Shown: piece after piece, positions 32,996 to 40,976 of the stretch
Numbering within the stretch: the first letter of the stretch is position 1
Layout: every line of letters begins with the position of its first letter
Assembly: GCA_029101005.1 (NCBI GenBank)
Contig: JAQXQE010000018.1
Coordinates: forward strand, 1-47,326
Origin: Bacillota bacterium
GTDB taxonomy: Bacteria; Bacillota; Clostridia; Peptostreptococcales; Anaerovoracaceae
Length of the DNA stretch: 47,326 bases
Reading direction: 5' to 3'
The notes under the pieces: model-generated
What the model was told of the DNA's origin: nothing
Seen by the model: the letters and a program-made list of their open reading frames with translations, nothing else
The model's database searches: none
Position numbers and translations under genes: made by a program

Positions 32996-33917
32996 TACTA
33001 AGATAAGAATTGCCGGAACTGGAGTTGCGACTCTGGACCTGTATCTTAACAGGGGGAGAATGTACCCGGGCGGCAATGAATACAATGTTGTATGCCACGC
33101 AATCAGAAATGGCGCCGAGGCTGGGTTCCTCGGCGTATTTGGCAATGACAGGGCTGGCGAGATTCTCGAGGAGACGCTAGTAGATCTCGGTGTAGATATC
33201 TCAATGTCGCGCCACGAGATTGGATCAAGTGGCTACAGCCTTGTTACAATTAAGGACGATGGCGACCGTGTCTTCCTCGACTGGAACCGCAAAGGCGTAA
33301 CAGACCTATATCCTTTCGAGTTCACTGAAGAAGAGATTGAGTACATCAGAAGTTACGATGTTCTAAGTGCGGGCAAACTTGCAGATGTCAGCCTCGAGAA
33401 GCTGGAACTTCTCGCTTCTTCTGGTATCAGCATCTGCTATGACTTCCACGCATCCTTCGATGATGAGGAGATTAATGCCGTATCACCGCATATTGATTAC
33501 GGATTCTTCTCATGCAGTCATCTCAATGATGAGGAGATATATGAGCTGCTTGAGAAGGCAGTTGAAGCTGGCTGCAAACTGGCCGTGGGTACTCGTGGCT
33601 GCGAGCCTGTTGTGGTATATGACGGCTCTGAGTTCCATGTTCGCGAGACTCTTCGCGTTGAGCCTACTGATACTCTCGGTGCAGGTGATTCATTCATAGC
33701 GGCATTCCTGACAAGCTATCTTACTTCAATCAAAGCAGGTAAGACTGTAGGAGATGCAGTAGATAAGGCCCTGATTGATGCAACTGAGTACTCAGCTGGT
33801 GTTGTTATCATTGAGGGAAGCCTCGGAATGGGGTATGATATAGAGAGCGACGAATTGGCGGACCTCGTCAATGTCGAAAGCTGCAAGCTGTCTGAACTGA
33901 TGGCGGAGCAGGAATAA
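32988..33917 (+). CDS. PfkB-family kinase, FrlD-like
   Basis: A 309-residue ribokinase-fold kinase. The N-terminus has MYPGGNEYNVVCHA (the GGN motif for the sugar), FLGVFGNDRAGE, and the C-terminal catalytic anion hole DTLGAGDSF. Overall it is closest in my reading to fructoselysine 6-kinase (FrlD). The ATG at 32988 lies inside the last codons of niaR (overlap of 8 bases), so it is translationally coupled to a niacin regulator; a frame-extending GTG at 32982 is less likely. No deglycase (FrlB) is nearby. It could phosphorylate a sugar or a riboside such as nicotinamide riboside; this is not settled. Confidence 0.85.
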   Translation: MSNTKIRIAGTGVATLDLYLNRGRMYPGGNEYNVVCHAIRNGAEAGFLGVFGNDRAGEILEETLVDLGVDISMSRHEIGSSGYSLVTIKDDGDRVFLDWNRKGVTDLYPFEFTEEEIEYIRSYDVLSAGKLADVSLEKLELLASSGISICYDFHASFDDEEINAVSPHIDYGFFSCSHLNDEEIYELLEKAVEAGCKLAVGTRGCEPVVVYDGSEFHVRETLRVEPTDTLGAGDSFIAAFLTSYLTSIKAGKTVGDAVDKALIDATEYSAGVVIIEGSLGMGYDIESDELADLVNVESCKLSELMAEQE

Positions 33918-33945
33918 AGATAACATATAATTCAAGGAGATAGAT

Positions 33946-34626
33946 ATGGAACAGTACAAGCAGGAGTTTATTGAATTCATGGTAGAGTCGGACGTGCTCA
34001 AGTTCGGAGATTTCACACTGAAGAGCGGACGTAAGTCACCTTTCTTCATGAATGCGGGCGCATATGTTACTGGCTCACAGCTTAAGAGACTCGGTGAGTA
34101 CTATGCGAAGGCAATCTACAGCAAGTATGGCACAGACTTCGATGTGCTCTTCGGACCAGCTTACAAGGGAATTCCTCTGAGCGTAGTAACAGCAATCGCA
34201 TTCAGCGAGCTCTACGGCAAGGAAATCAGATACTGCTCAGATCGTAAGGAAGCAAAGGATCACGGCGCTGATAAAGGCGGTTTCATCGGAAGCCCGCTTC
34301 AGGATGGCGACAGGGTTGTTATGATCGAGGACGTTACAACTTCTGGTAAGTCAATGGAGGAGACAGTACCAAAGGTAAGAGGCGCTGCTGATGTTACAAT
34401 CGTTGGCCTCATGGTATCACTCGACAGAATGGAAGTAGGCAAGGGCGGAGTTAAGTGTGCACTCGATGAGGTGCACGACCTCTACGGCTTCGACACTAAT
34501 GCCATCGTAACAATGGCTGAGGTAACAGAGCATCTCTACAACAGAGAGTGCAACGGCAGAGTCGTAATCGACGATGAACTCAAGGCAGCAATTGACTTGT
34601 ACTATGAGCAGTACGGCGCTAAGTAG
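33946..34626 (+). CDS. pyrE: Orotate phosphoribosyltransferase
   Basis: A 226-residue PyrE that joins orotate and PRPP to OMP. The PRPP loop MIEDVTTSGKSMEE (about 125-138) is intact, and FTLKSGRKSPFF near the N-terminus and PAYKGIPL match the family. AAGGAG precedes ATG 33946. It sits 28 bases after the PfkB kinase and may be cotranscribed with it, yet pyrF, pyrD and pyrB are not adjacent, so its association with this operon is unusual. It could also serve as a phosphoribosyl donor step in the niacin-linked context, but the orotate signature is clear. Confidence 0.93.
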   Translation: MEQYKQEFIEFMVESDVLKFGDFTLKSGRKSPFFMNAGAYVTGSQLKRLGEYYAKAIYSKYGTDFDVLFGPAYKGIPLSVVTAIAFSELYGKEIRYCSDRKEAKDHGADKGGFIGSPLQDGDRVVMIEDVTTSGKSMEETVPKVRGAADVTIVGLMVSLDRMEVGKGGVKCALDEVHDLYGFDTNAIVTMAEVTEHLYNRECNGRVVIDDELKAAIDLYYEQYGAK

Positions 34627-34658
34627 GACAGACACAAATCAGATAGAAGGCATATACA

Positions 34659-35447
34659 ATGACAGCTTTAGAGAGACAGAAGAGAATAGAGGAGATACTG
34701 CTTGAGCGCAAGCACATATCGGTAGCTGAACTTTCGAACATCTTCGGGGTGAGTTTCGAGACAGTTCGAAGAGACCTGAAGGCTATGGAGAAGATCGGAC
34801 TGATTGAGAAGTCATATGGCGAGGCGCGCATCAAGGAGAAGGTTAGCCATGAGCTCGGTTTCGAGGAACTCTCGCATATCATGGTTGACGCGAAGAAGAA
34901 GATCTCCGAGGCGGCAATGCGCTACGTTGAGCCTGGCGATTGTCTGTATCTGGACTATGCCACAACTTGTCTTATGATGGTTGACTATCTCGGCGAAGTG
35001 CCAGTGACAGTTATGACCAGCTCCTTCGAAGTCCTCAAGGGTCTGACTTCCAAGCCTAAGGTGCACACATACTGCACAGGCGGCAGCTGGGATGAGAAGA
35101 ACAGAGCCTTCGTTGGGCAGGCCACACTTAAGTGCCTGGACGATTTCCACCTGGACAAGGCATTCATCAGCTGCAGAGCACTGAGCATGGAGAAAGGCCT
35201 CTCTGACAGAACGGAGATCGAGGCGGCACTCAGACGTAAGGTTATCGAGGCATCGAACGAGGTGTATCTTATGGTAGACTACTCCAAGTTCGACAAGGAG
35301 GCCTTCGTTCGTACGGCAGACTTCTCTAAGCTAAAAGGTATTATCACTGATGCGGAACTCGGCGAAGAGTGGCAGGAGTTTCTCGAGGAGAGAGGCATCA
35401 CGTATATCAACTGCTACAGACTCCCGGATGAGACGGAACTGTTCTAG
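34659..35447 (+). CDS. DeoR-family transcriptional regulator
   Basis: A 262-residue DeoR regulator. The N-terminal HTH is ISVAELSNIFGVSFETVRRDLKAM in two parts (about 20-43), and the C-terminal domain is a sugar-phosphate sensor fold with LYLDYATTC, CTGGSW and the closing VYLMVDYSKF and GIITD. Such regulators repress sugar catabolic operons until a phosphosugar binds. It ends at a strong terminator and is followed by the symporter/aminotransferase/kinase/aldolase operon, which it probably controls. It lies 32 bases after pyrE and may be cotranscribed. Confidence 0.93.
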   Translation: MTALERQKRIEEILLERKHISVAELSNIFGVSFETVRRDLKAMEKIGLIEKSYGEARIKEKVSHELGFEELSHIMVDAKKKISEAAMRYVEPGDCLYLDYATTCLMMVDYLGEVPVTVMTSSFEVLKGLTSKPKVHTYCTGGSWDEKNRAFVGQATLKCLDDFHLDKAFISCRALSMEKGLSDRTEIEAALRRKVIEASNEVYLMVDYSKFDKEAFVRTADFSKLKGIITDAELGEEWQEFLEERGITYINCYRLPDETELF

Positions 35448-35456
35448 GAATACAGA

Positions 35457-35487
35457 CAGCAGATTGCGTATGCAATCTGCTGTTTTT
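35457..35487 (+). terminator. Terminator after the DeoR gene
   Basis: An 11-bp perfect stem CAGCAGATTGC / GCAATCTGCTG with loop GTAT and five T. Confidence 0.92.
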
Positions 35488-35554
35488 ATATGCACTCACA
35501 TCGCAAAAACCACATACAAATCGATACAATGTGGCTTTAACGATGACATAACAA

Positions 35555-35611
35555 CAAAACCTCAAACAAATTGTATATTCAGCACAAAAAACAAACAAGC
35601 AAAACCTCAAA
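35555..35611 (+). repeat. Direct repeats, candidate DeoR operators
   Basis: CAAAACCTCAAA occurs at 35555-35566 and again at 35600-35611, 45 bases start to start; the second copy ends 5 bases before the -35. The helical spacing and position fit operators of the DeoR-family regulator. The rest of the 247-base gap is A/C-rich and non-coding. Confidence 0.5.
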
Positions 35612-35616
35612 TCCAC

Positions 35617-35645
35617 TTGACCACTTGAAGAACACCACATATAAT
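35617..35645 (+). promoter_or_regulatory. Promoter of the symporter-aldolase operon
   Basis: TTGACC (35617-35622), a 17-base spacer and TATAAT (35640-35645), giving a start near 35652 and a short leader of about 43 bases. Confidence 0.8.
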
Positions 35646-35694
35646 CGAAATATGGAATCAAATAACTTGGTTTATTCAAAAGGGAGAGATCAAA

Positions 35695-37089
35695 ATGAAA
35701 ACTAAGCAATTTACCAAAATGCGCCAGCTCGGTTACGAGGCCGGCATCACAGTTGAATCAGTAGTATACAACGCGTTCTATATCTATTTCCTGATTTTCC
35801 TGAACACAGTTGTAGGACTTAACCCTGTTCTCTGTGGAACTATCTCAATGCTGTCAGTATGCGTTGACGCTATCACTGACCCACTGCTCGGATACATCTG
35901 CGACAAGCCAAATGTAGATGTTAAGAAGCTCATGCTCTGGGGAGGACTTCTCACAGGTATCCTCTACGGATGCTGCTACATAGTAGTGCCAGGAAGCGTT
36001 GCATTCAAGGCTGCATACTACATCATCGTTTCATCACTCATGTGGTGTGCATACACAACATTCTGCATTCCTTACTACTCATGCTGCGCATCACTCACAG
36101 ACGACTATGATGAGCAGACAAAGATCAGAGGAATCTCATCAACAATCAACGCATTCGTTATCTACGTTGGTTGTGTATTCCCAGTTCTCTTCATCACACT
36201 GTTCGCAACTGCTGGTGTAGAGATTACAAAGGCATGGACACTGGCTGCATTCTGCATCGGTGTAATTTCTATCGTATTCGGTCTCATCAACTACTTCTCA
36301 ATCAAGGACGTAGAGTTCATCGAGAAGGCTGTAGTTGAGGAGCAGGAGGGACTGTTTAAGACATACAAAGATGTTATCAAGCTCAAGCCTATGAGATTCT
36401 TCATTCCTTGGGTATTCTTCTACCTCTTCGGTTCAGCTATGGTATCAGCTAACACTAACTACCTGATCATCTATGCTATCGGAGCTGATCCAGATTCAAT
36501 CACATACACAGCAATGATGACACTGCTCTGCTTCCTGATTGGATCACCAATCCTTACAGTTATCGGACACAAGGTTGACAGAAAGCCTGCTGTAATGACT
36601 GCATTCGGTATCACAGCTATCGGTGTAATCATCTGCAGAATTATCGGAGTAACAACACTTCCAATGATGTTCGTTCTCACACTGCTCAACGGTATCGCTT
36701 GCGTAGGTTTCTGGTGCTTCTTCTACGACTTCGCATACGATATGATCGAGCTCGATGAGTACAAGAACAGAAAGAGCAGAGCTGGAGCTATCACATCATT
36801 CCCACAGCTCGTTCAGAAGTTCGGTAACGCTATTGGTCTTCAGGCTGTAGGTATCATCCTCGCAATGGTAGGATTCGATGCAGCAGCTGAGGTACAGTCA
36901 GCAAGCGCTATCTCAGGTATCCAGAACATCTCAACAATCTTCCTCGCAATCTGCATCGGAATCTCACTGTACTGCCTCTGGAGATACCCAATCAACAAGA
37001 AGGTATACCAGAAGCTGCAGGCTGCTAACGAGAGAAGAAGAAACGGAGAAGAGGACTACTGCGATCCAGAAATCGACGCAATTCTCTAA
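35695..37089 (+). CDS. GPH-family sugar:cation symporter (MFS)
   Basis: A 464-residue 12-helix transporter of the glycoside-pentoside-hexuronide:cation type. The signature DAITDPLLGYICDKP (TM2-loop) is typical of the family, and the second half shows FYDFAYDMIELDEYKN and the RKSRAGAITSFPQLVQKFG region. It should import a sugar, sugar-like or polyol substrate with Na+ or H+. AAAGGGAG precedes ATG 35695. It is the first gene of an operon with an aminotransferase, an FGGY kinase and a class II aldolase, so it probably supplies their substrate. Confidence 0.9.
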   Translation: MKTKQFTKMRQLGYEAGITVESVVYNAFYIYFLIFLNTVVGLNPVLCGTISMLSVCVDAITDPLLGYICDKPNVDVKKLMLWGGLLTGILYGCCYIVVPGSVAFKAAYYIIVSSLMWCAYTTFCIPYYSCCASLTDDYDEQTKIRGISSTINAFVIYVGCVFPVLFITLFATAGVEITKAWTLAAFCIGVISIVFGLINYFSIKDVEFIEKAVVEEQEGLFKTYKDVIKLKPMRFFIPWVFFYLFGSAMVSANTNYLIIYAIGADPDSITYTAMMTLLCFLIGSPILTVIGHKVDRKPAVMTAFGITAIGVIICRIIGVTTLPMMFVLTLLNGIACVGFWCFFYDFAYDMIELDEYKNRKSRAGAITSFPQLVQKFGNAIGLQAVGIILAMVGFDAAAEVQSASAISGIQNISTIFLAICIGISLYCLWRYPINKKVYQKLQAANERRRNGEEDYCDPEIDAIL

Positions 37090-37152
37090 TAATTGCTGTA
37101 TAATATTGAAACAAGAAATAAGTCTGTAATAGATTAAGGAGATTAAGTAGAC

Positions 37153-38586
37153 ATGTCAAAGCTTATCAATGAGTACGATTACGCCGCTATACATGCACAG
37201 GCTGGCGAGCTTATGAAGCATCGTAAGCATCTCAAGAGAAGTGCAGTAGAGCGTTACAACAAGTGGTTCGATGAGAATTGTGCTAAGTCAAAGGTTGAGA
37301 CTGCACTCGCTGCAGAGACAATCCCTGGCGGAATTCAGCACAACCTCGCTAACAATCATCCATTCCCACTTGCAATCGACAGAACTGAGGGACCATACCT
37401 CGTGGATATCGATGGCAACAGATACATCGACTTCCTTTGCAGTGGAGGTCCAACAATCCTTGGTAACAACTACCCAGCTGTTACAGAGGCAGTAGTTAAG
37501 CAGATCACTGAGAAGACACATCTCCACGGACTTTACAGCCCATATGAGAGAGAACTCTCAGAGCTTGTAAGAAAGTACATGCCATCAATCGAGATGTTCC
37601 GTTGCCTTGGTTCAGGTACTGAGGCTGACATCATCGCTGCTCGTCTTGCTCGTGCATACACAGGCAAGAAGCACCTCGTCAGAATCTCTGGTGGATATCA
37701 CGGCTGGTCAGATCAGCTCGTATACAACGACGGTGCAACAACAGCAGATATGAAGAACGGAATCCCAGCAGAGTGCTTCCACAATACACATGCCATCCCA
37801 GCAAATGATCTCGATGCTCTCGAAGCAGAGATCGCCAAATGGGAAGACAAGGGCGGTGTAGCAGCCCTCTTTGTAGAGGCAGTTGGACAGGACAGCGGAA
37901 TCGTTCCTCTCACTAAGGAATTCCACAAGGAAGCTGAGAGAATCTGCAGAGAGCACGATATGCTGCTCGTATACGATGAGGTTGTTACTGGTTTCCGTCT
38001 CGGAATGGGCGGTGCTCAGGCAGTATTCGGAACAAAGCCTGACATCACAGTATTCGGTAAAATCATCGGTGGTGGCTTCGGTTCTTCCGGCGGTATCGGC
38101 GGACGCAAGGACATCATGAGCCTGCTCGCTGCCGGAGTAAGCGCTGAGTCAGAGAACAAGGTTAAGGTCGGTGGTACACTGAGCGGTAACCCACTCACAG
38201 CTCTTGCTGGTATCACAGTAATCAAGGAGCTCGAGAAGGAGAACGTTCACGAGAAGCTCGAGAAGGCGTCAAAGTACTTCATGAACGGCATCGCAGAGCT
38301 GACAGACAAGTACGACGTACCTGCACTTGTTTTCCATCACCAGTCAATTCTCCACATCGACACACACGGACTGGCTCACATCCCATACTTCTTCAAGGGA
38401 GATGATCCTGAGTACCAGACACAGCTTGTCGATGCATACACAAATTACATTGAGTTCTCAATGGCACTTGCAGCAGAGGGTCTGATCATCGCTAACGGCG
38501 GTAAGACATACCTGCCATACAACGGAATCGGAATCCTCGACGATGCTCTTGCTTGCTATGAGAGAGTATTCAAGGAGTTCGAATAA
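37153..38586 (+). CDS. Class III PLP aminotransferase (GSA aminomutase-like)
   Basis: A 477-residue fold-type I PLP enzyme. The cofactor Asp is in VYDEVVTGFRLG, the Schiff-base Lys is about residue 303 in VFGKIIGGG, and SGTEADIIAARLARA and SGGYHGWSDQ match glutamate-1-semialdehyde aminomutase and related transaminases. An N-terminal extension of about 45 residues precedes the fold (typical GSA enzymes are about 430). It is not hemL by context: it lies in a sugar operon, between a symporter and a sugar kinase. Its stop overlaps the kinase start by one base. It may transfer or move an amino group on an amino-sugar or amino-polyol. The substrate is unknown. Confidence 0.88.
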   Translation: MSKLINEYDYAAIHAQAGELMKHRKHLKRSAVERYNKWFDENCAKSKVETALAAETIPGGIQHNLANNHPFPLAIDRTEGPYLVDIDGNRYIDFLCSGGPTILGNNYPAVTEAVVKQITEKTHLHGLYSPYERELSELVRKYMPSIEMFRCLGSGTEADIIAARLARAYTGKKHLVRISGGYHGWSDQLVYNDGATTADMKNGIPAECFHNTHAIPANDLDALEAEIAKWEDKGGVAALFVEAVGQDSGIVPLTKEFHKEAERICREHDMLLVYDEVVTGFRLGMGGAQAVFGTKPDITVFGKIIGGGFGSSGGIGGRKDIMSLLAAGVSAESENKVKVGGTLSGNPLTALAGITVIKELEKENVHEKLEKASKYFMNGIAELTDKYDVPALVFHHQSILHIDTHGLAHIPYFFKGDDPEYQTQLVDAYTNYIEFSMALAAEGLIIANGGKTYLPYNGIGILDDALACYERVFKEFE

Positions 38587-40064
38587 TGGACGTAATCGCA
38601 GCTTATGACTTTGGTACCAGCGGAGTTAAAGCCGCACTCGTTACCAGAGATGCAAAGATTATGGCGGTTAAGGAGAAGGCTTATCCTCTCCTTAACCCTA
38701 AGCCGCTCTTCGTAGAGCAGAGTCCGACAGACTACTGGGACGCTGTATGCGAAGTAACTCACGGCGTACTCGCTGAGTCGGGTATCGCGCCTGAGGATGT
38801 AAAAGGCCTTTCTTTTAGCGTGCAGGCTATCAACCTCATCCCTGTGGACGAGGAAGGTAATGTTCTCTACAACGCTATCAGCTGGCTCGACGGCCGTGCT
38901 GAGAAGGAAGCCGAGATCATCAATGAAGCGGTTGGAGTGGACATCGTAAGAAGTCAGGACTTCCAGCCTAGAATCCTCTGGCTCAAGGAGAACGAGCCTG
39001 AGGTATACGCAAAGACAAAGTACTTCCTCGACTGCGACAGCTTCCTGCAGTTCAAGGCAACTGGAATCATGGCTGTCGATGATGACCACGATGGAATCGT
39101 AGTTAACCACCCAGCTATCGAGGAATACATGGACGCATCACTCATGCTCGTTGACCGCACAAAACTCGCTCCACAGGTTCAGGCCTGCAAGGAGTTCGGC
39201 AAGCTCGACGAGAAGGGTGCATCAGACCTGGGACTCGTTCCTGGAACACCTGTCTTCGGCGGCATGATTGACGTTCCTGCTGCAGCTGCTGGCTGCGGAT
39301 GCATCAAGGACGGAGATGCTCATCTCTACCTCGGAAGCTCCGGTTGGCTCTCAGCAATGGTAGATCAGCCATATGAGGCAGCTGAGGGTTCATACCTTCT
39401 TAACAGCATCACACCTGGTCTCATGATCTACGGTGGATGCACTAACGCTTGCTGCCTGATGCAGAACTGGGCAATCGACCACTTCTACAAGAAGGAGCAC
39501 GACGAGCTCGGCGGCGGAATCTTCGACTTCCTCGCTGAGGAGATGAAGGATGTCCCACCAGGATGCGACGGCCTCTTTGCAACACCATGGCTCTTCGGAG
39601 AGCAGTTCCCAATCTGCGATTCATTCGTAAGAGGAATCTTCTTCAATATGCAGGAGGGACACACAAGAGCACACTTCATGAGTGCTGTTCTTGAGAGTAT
39701 CTGCTTCAGTATGAAGGGACAGATTGAGTGTTACAAGAAGGACACAGGCAAGACCATCACTTCTGTAGGCGTTAACGGCGGCGGATCCCTTTCTGACTAT
39801 TGGATGCAGATGATGGCTAACGTTCTCCAGATGCCAGTCTACATTCCAGAGAACACAAGACATTCAGGTGCTATCGGTGCTGCTGTAGCTGCTGCTATCG
39901 GCCTCGACTGGTGCACAATCGAGAATGTCAACGAGTTCGTCAAGAAGGAGAGAGAGTTCGAGCCAGACTCTTCGCTTGCTGATCTCTACGAGAAGAAATA
40001 CAACAACTGGATGAAGCTCTATGATTCAATCAAAGACCTGTCCAGAGAGTTAAATATGGAGTAA
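38586..40064 (+). CDS. FGGY-family sugar kinase (xylulokinase-like)
   Basis: A 492-residue two-domain FGGY kinase. The N-terminal phosphate-1 motif is AAYDFGTSGVKAAL, the region SFSVQAINLIPVD and WLDGRAEKEA follow, the C-terminal catalytic Asp region is GTPVFGGMIDVPAAAAG, and GVNGGGSLSDYWMQMMANVL and TRHSGAIGAAVAAAIG are the FGGY signature. Such kinases phosphorylate ketoses or polyols at C1 or C5. It starts in the last base of the aminotransferase stop (TAATG), showing coupled translation. It probably phosphorylates the product of the upstream enzyme for cleavage by the aldolase downstream. Confidence 0.9.
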   Translation: MDVIAAYDFGTSGVKAALVTRDAKIMAVKEKAYPLLNPKPLFVEQSPTDYWDAVCEVTHGVLAESGIAPEDVKGLSFSVQAINLIPVDEEGNVLYNAISWLDGRAEKEAEIINEAVGVDIVRSQDFQPRILWLKENEPEVYAKTKYFLDCDSFLQFKATGIMAVDDDHDGIVVNHPAIEEYMDASLMLVDRTKLAPQVQACKEFGKLDEKGASDLGLVPGTPVFGGMIDVPAAAAGCGCIKDGDAHLYLGSSGWLSAMVDQPYEAAEGSYLLNSITPGLMIYGGCTNACCLMQNWAIDHFYKKEHDELGGGIFDFLAEEMKDVPPGCDGLFATPWLFGEQFPICDSFVRGIFFNMQEGHTRAHFMSAVLESICFSMKGQIECYKKDTGKTITSVGVNGGGSLSDYWMQMMANVLQMPVYIPENTRHSGAIGAAVAAAIGLDWCTIENVNEFVKKEREFEPDSSLADLYEKKYNNWMKLYDSIKDLSRELNME

Positions 40065-40069
40065 TTGTT

Positions 40070-40741
40070 ATGGCAAACGTTGAAGCAATTAAGCAGAAGA
40101 TTGTTGATATTGTTCAGAAAGAGTACCGCCTAGGCATGGTCAACATGTTCGAGGGCAATGTCTCCGCAAAAGTTGGCGACCGAGTGTTCATCACTCCGTC
40201 CCAGGTTGCCAAGGACGACATGACCAAAGACATGATTATTGAGATGGATCTCGAGGGCAACATCGTTGACTGCCCAGAAGGCCTCAAGCCTTCTTCAGAG
40301 AGCAAGATGCACCTCGAGGTATACCGCCTCAGACCAGATGTCAAGGCTGTAGTTCACAACCACAGCACTTACGCTACTGCTTTCGCAATGAACAATATGC
40401 CAATCGACACTAAGGCACTGACAGAGGTCAACCTAACCCTCGGAGTAATCCCAGTATGCAAGTACGGCACTCCAGGCACTGAGCTGATCTATGCAGACCT
40501 CAAGAATGTAATCGGCAACCTCTATGCAGTACTTCTTGCCAACCACGGACTGCTGGCATTCGGTCCAACACTTGACATCGCATTCTCATATGCTGAGGGT
40601 GTCGAGAAGGTTGCGCAGACAATCACAATAGCAGGCCGCATTGGCGCTCCATCCAACATCCCAGATGCTGAGATTGAAGCACTCCGTCAGTTCGGCAGCG
40701 CAGCAAGAGACGCAGCAATCGCAAAATCCCTTGCTGACTAG
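40070..40741 (+). CDS. Class II (zinc) aldolase, fuculose-phosphate type
   Basis: A 223-residue class II aldolase of the fuculose-1-phosphate/ribulose-5-phosphate epimerase superfamily. The zinc ligands are H96 and H98 in VVHNHST and H159 in LANHGLL; the phosphate-binding residues are GNVSAK and SSES with the catalytic E77. Members split a ketose-1-phosphate into dihydroxyacetone phosphate and an aldehyde. It starts 5 bases after the kinase stop and is the last gene of the operon, before the terminator at 40768. The exact substrate is unknown. Confidence 0.92.
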   Translation: MANVEAIKQKIVDIVQKEYRLGMVNMFEGNVSAKVGDRVFITPSQVAKDDMTKDMIIEMDLEGNIVDCPEGLKPSSESKMHLEVYRLRPDVKAVVHNHSTYATAFAMNNMPIDTKALTEVNLTLGVIPVCKYGTPGTELIYADLKNVIGNLYAVLLANHGLLAFGPTLDIAFSYAEGVEKVAQTITIAGRIGAPSNIPDAEIEALRQFGSAARDAAIAKSLAD

Positions 40742-40767
40742 GATAGATATTGATTATATGGTATAAG

Positions 40768-40795
40768 AAAGAACTCCCGCACGCGGGAGTTCTTT
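40768..40795 (+). terminator. Terminator of the symporter-aldolase operon
   Basis: AAAGAACTCCCG / CGGGAGTTCTTT, a 12-bp perfect stem with loop CACG, giving a palindromic hairpin with T and A tails. Confidence 0.9.
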
Positions 40796-40823
40796 CGTTA
40801 TGGGGAGATCCTTGGGTGTTGAA

Positions 40824-40839
40824 CTGGCGTATACGCCAG
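40824..40839. promoter_or_regulatory. Perfect 16-bp palindrome upstream of the MATE gene
   Basis: CTGGCGTATACGCCAG reads the same on both strands and lies 30 bases before the MATE -35. It could be an operator or a small hairpin. Unassigned. Confidence 0.45.
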
Positions 40840-40868
40840 CCTTTACGACTTTGCGGCTGCTATTCCAC

Positions 40869-40897
40869 TTACACACCTCAGCTAATGGGTGTATAAT
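40869..40897 (+). promoter_or_regulatory. MATE promoter with inverted ACACC/GGTGT repeat
   Basis: TTACAC (40869-40874) and TATAAT (40892-40897) with a 17-base spacer. ACACC-N10-GGTGTA (40873-40893) overlaps both boxes, matching the core and spacing of the site at 28750. A repressor bound here would block polymerase. Confidence 0.6.
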
Positions 40898-40976
40898 AGC
40901 ATGCGGGTGAGAGCGTGGTTGCTCGCTAGAGATTCCAATCAAGTTGAGTACAACTGCTAAGGAGGGTTAAGGACGA

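Noticed and set aside
32988-33917. Naming the PfkB kinase frlD
   Set aside because: It resembles FrlD, but no deglycase or fructoselysine transporter is nearby and the context is niacin-related.
37153-38586. Calling the class III aminotransferase hemL
   Set aside because: Sequence similarity to GSA aminomutase is real, but it is translationally coupled to a sugar kinase and has an N-terminal extension; no other haem genes are nearby.
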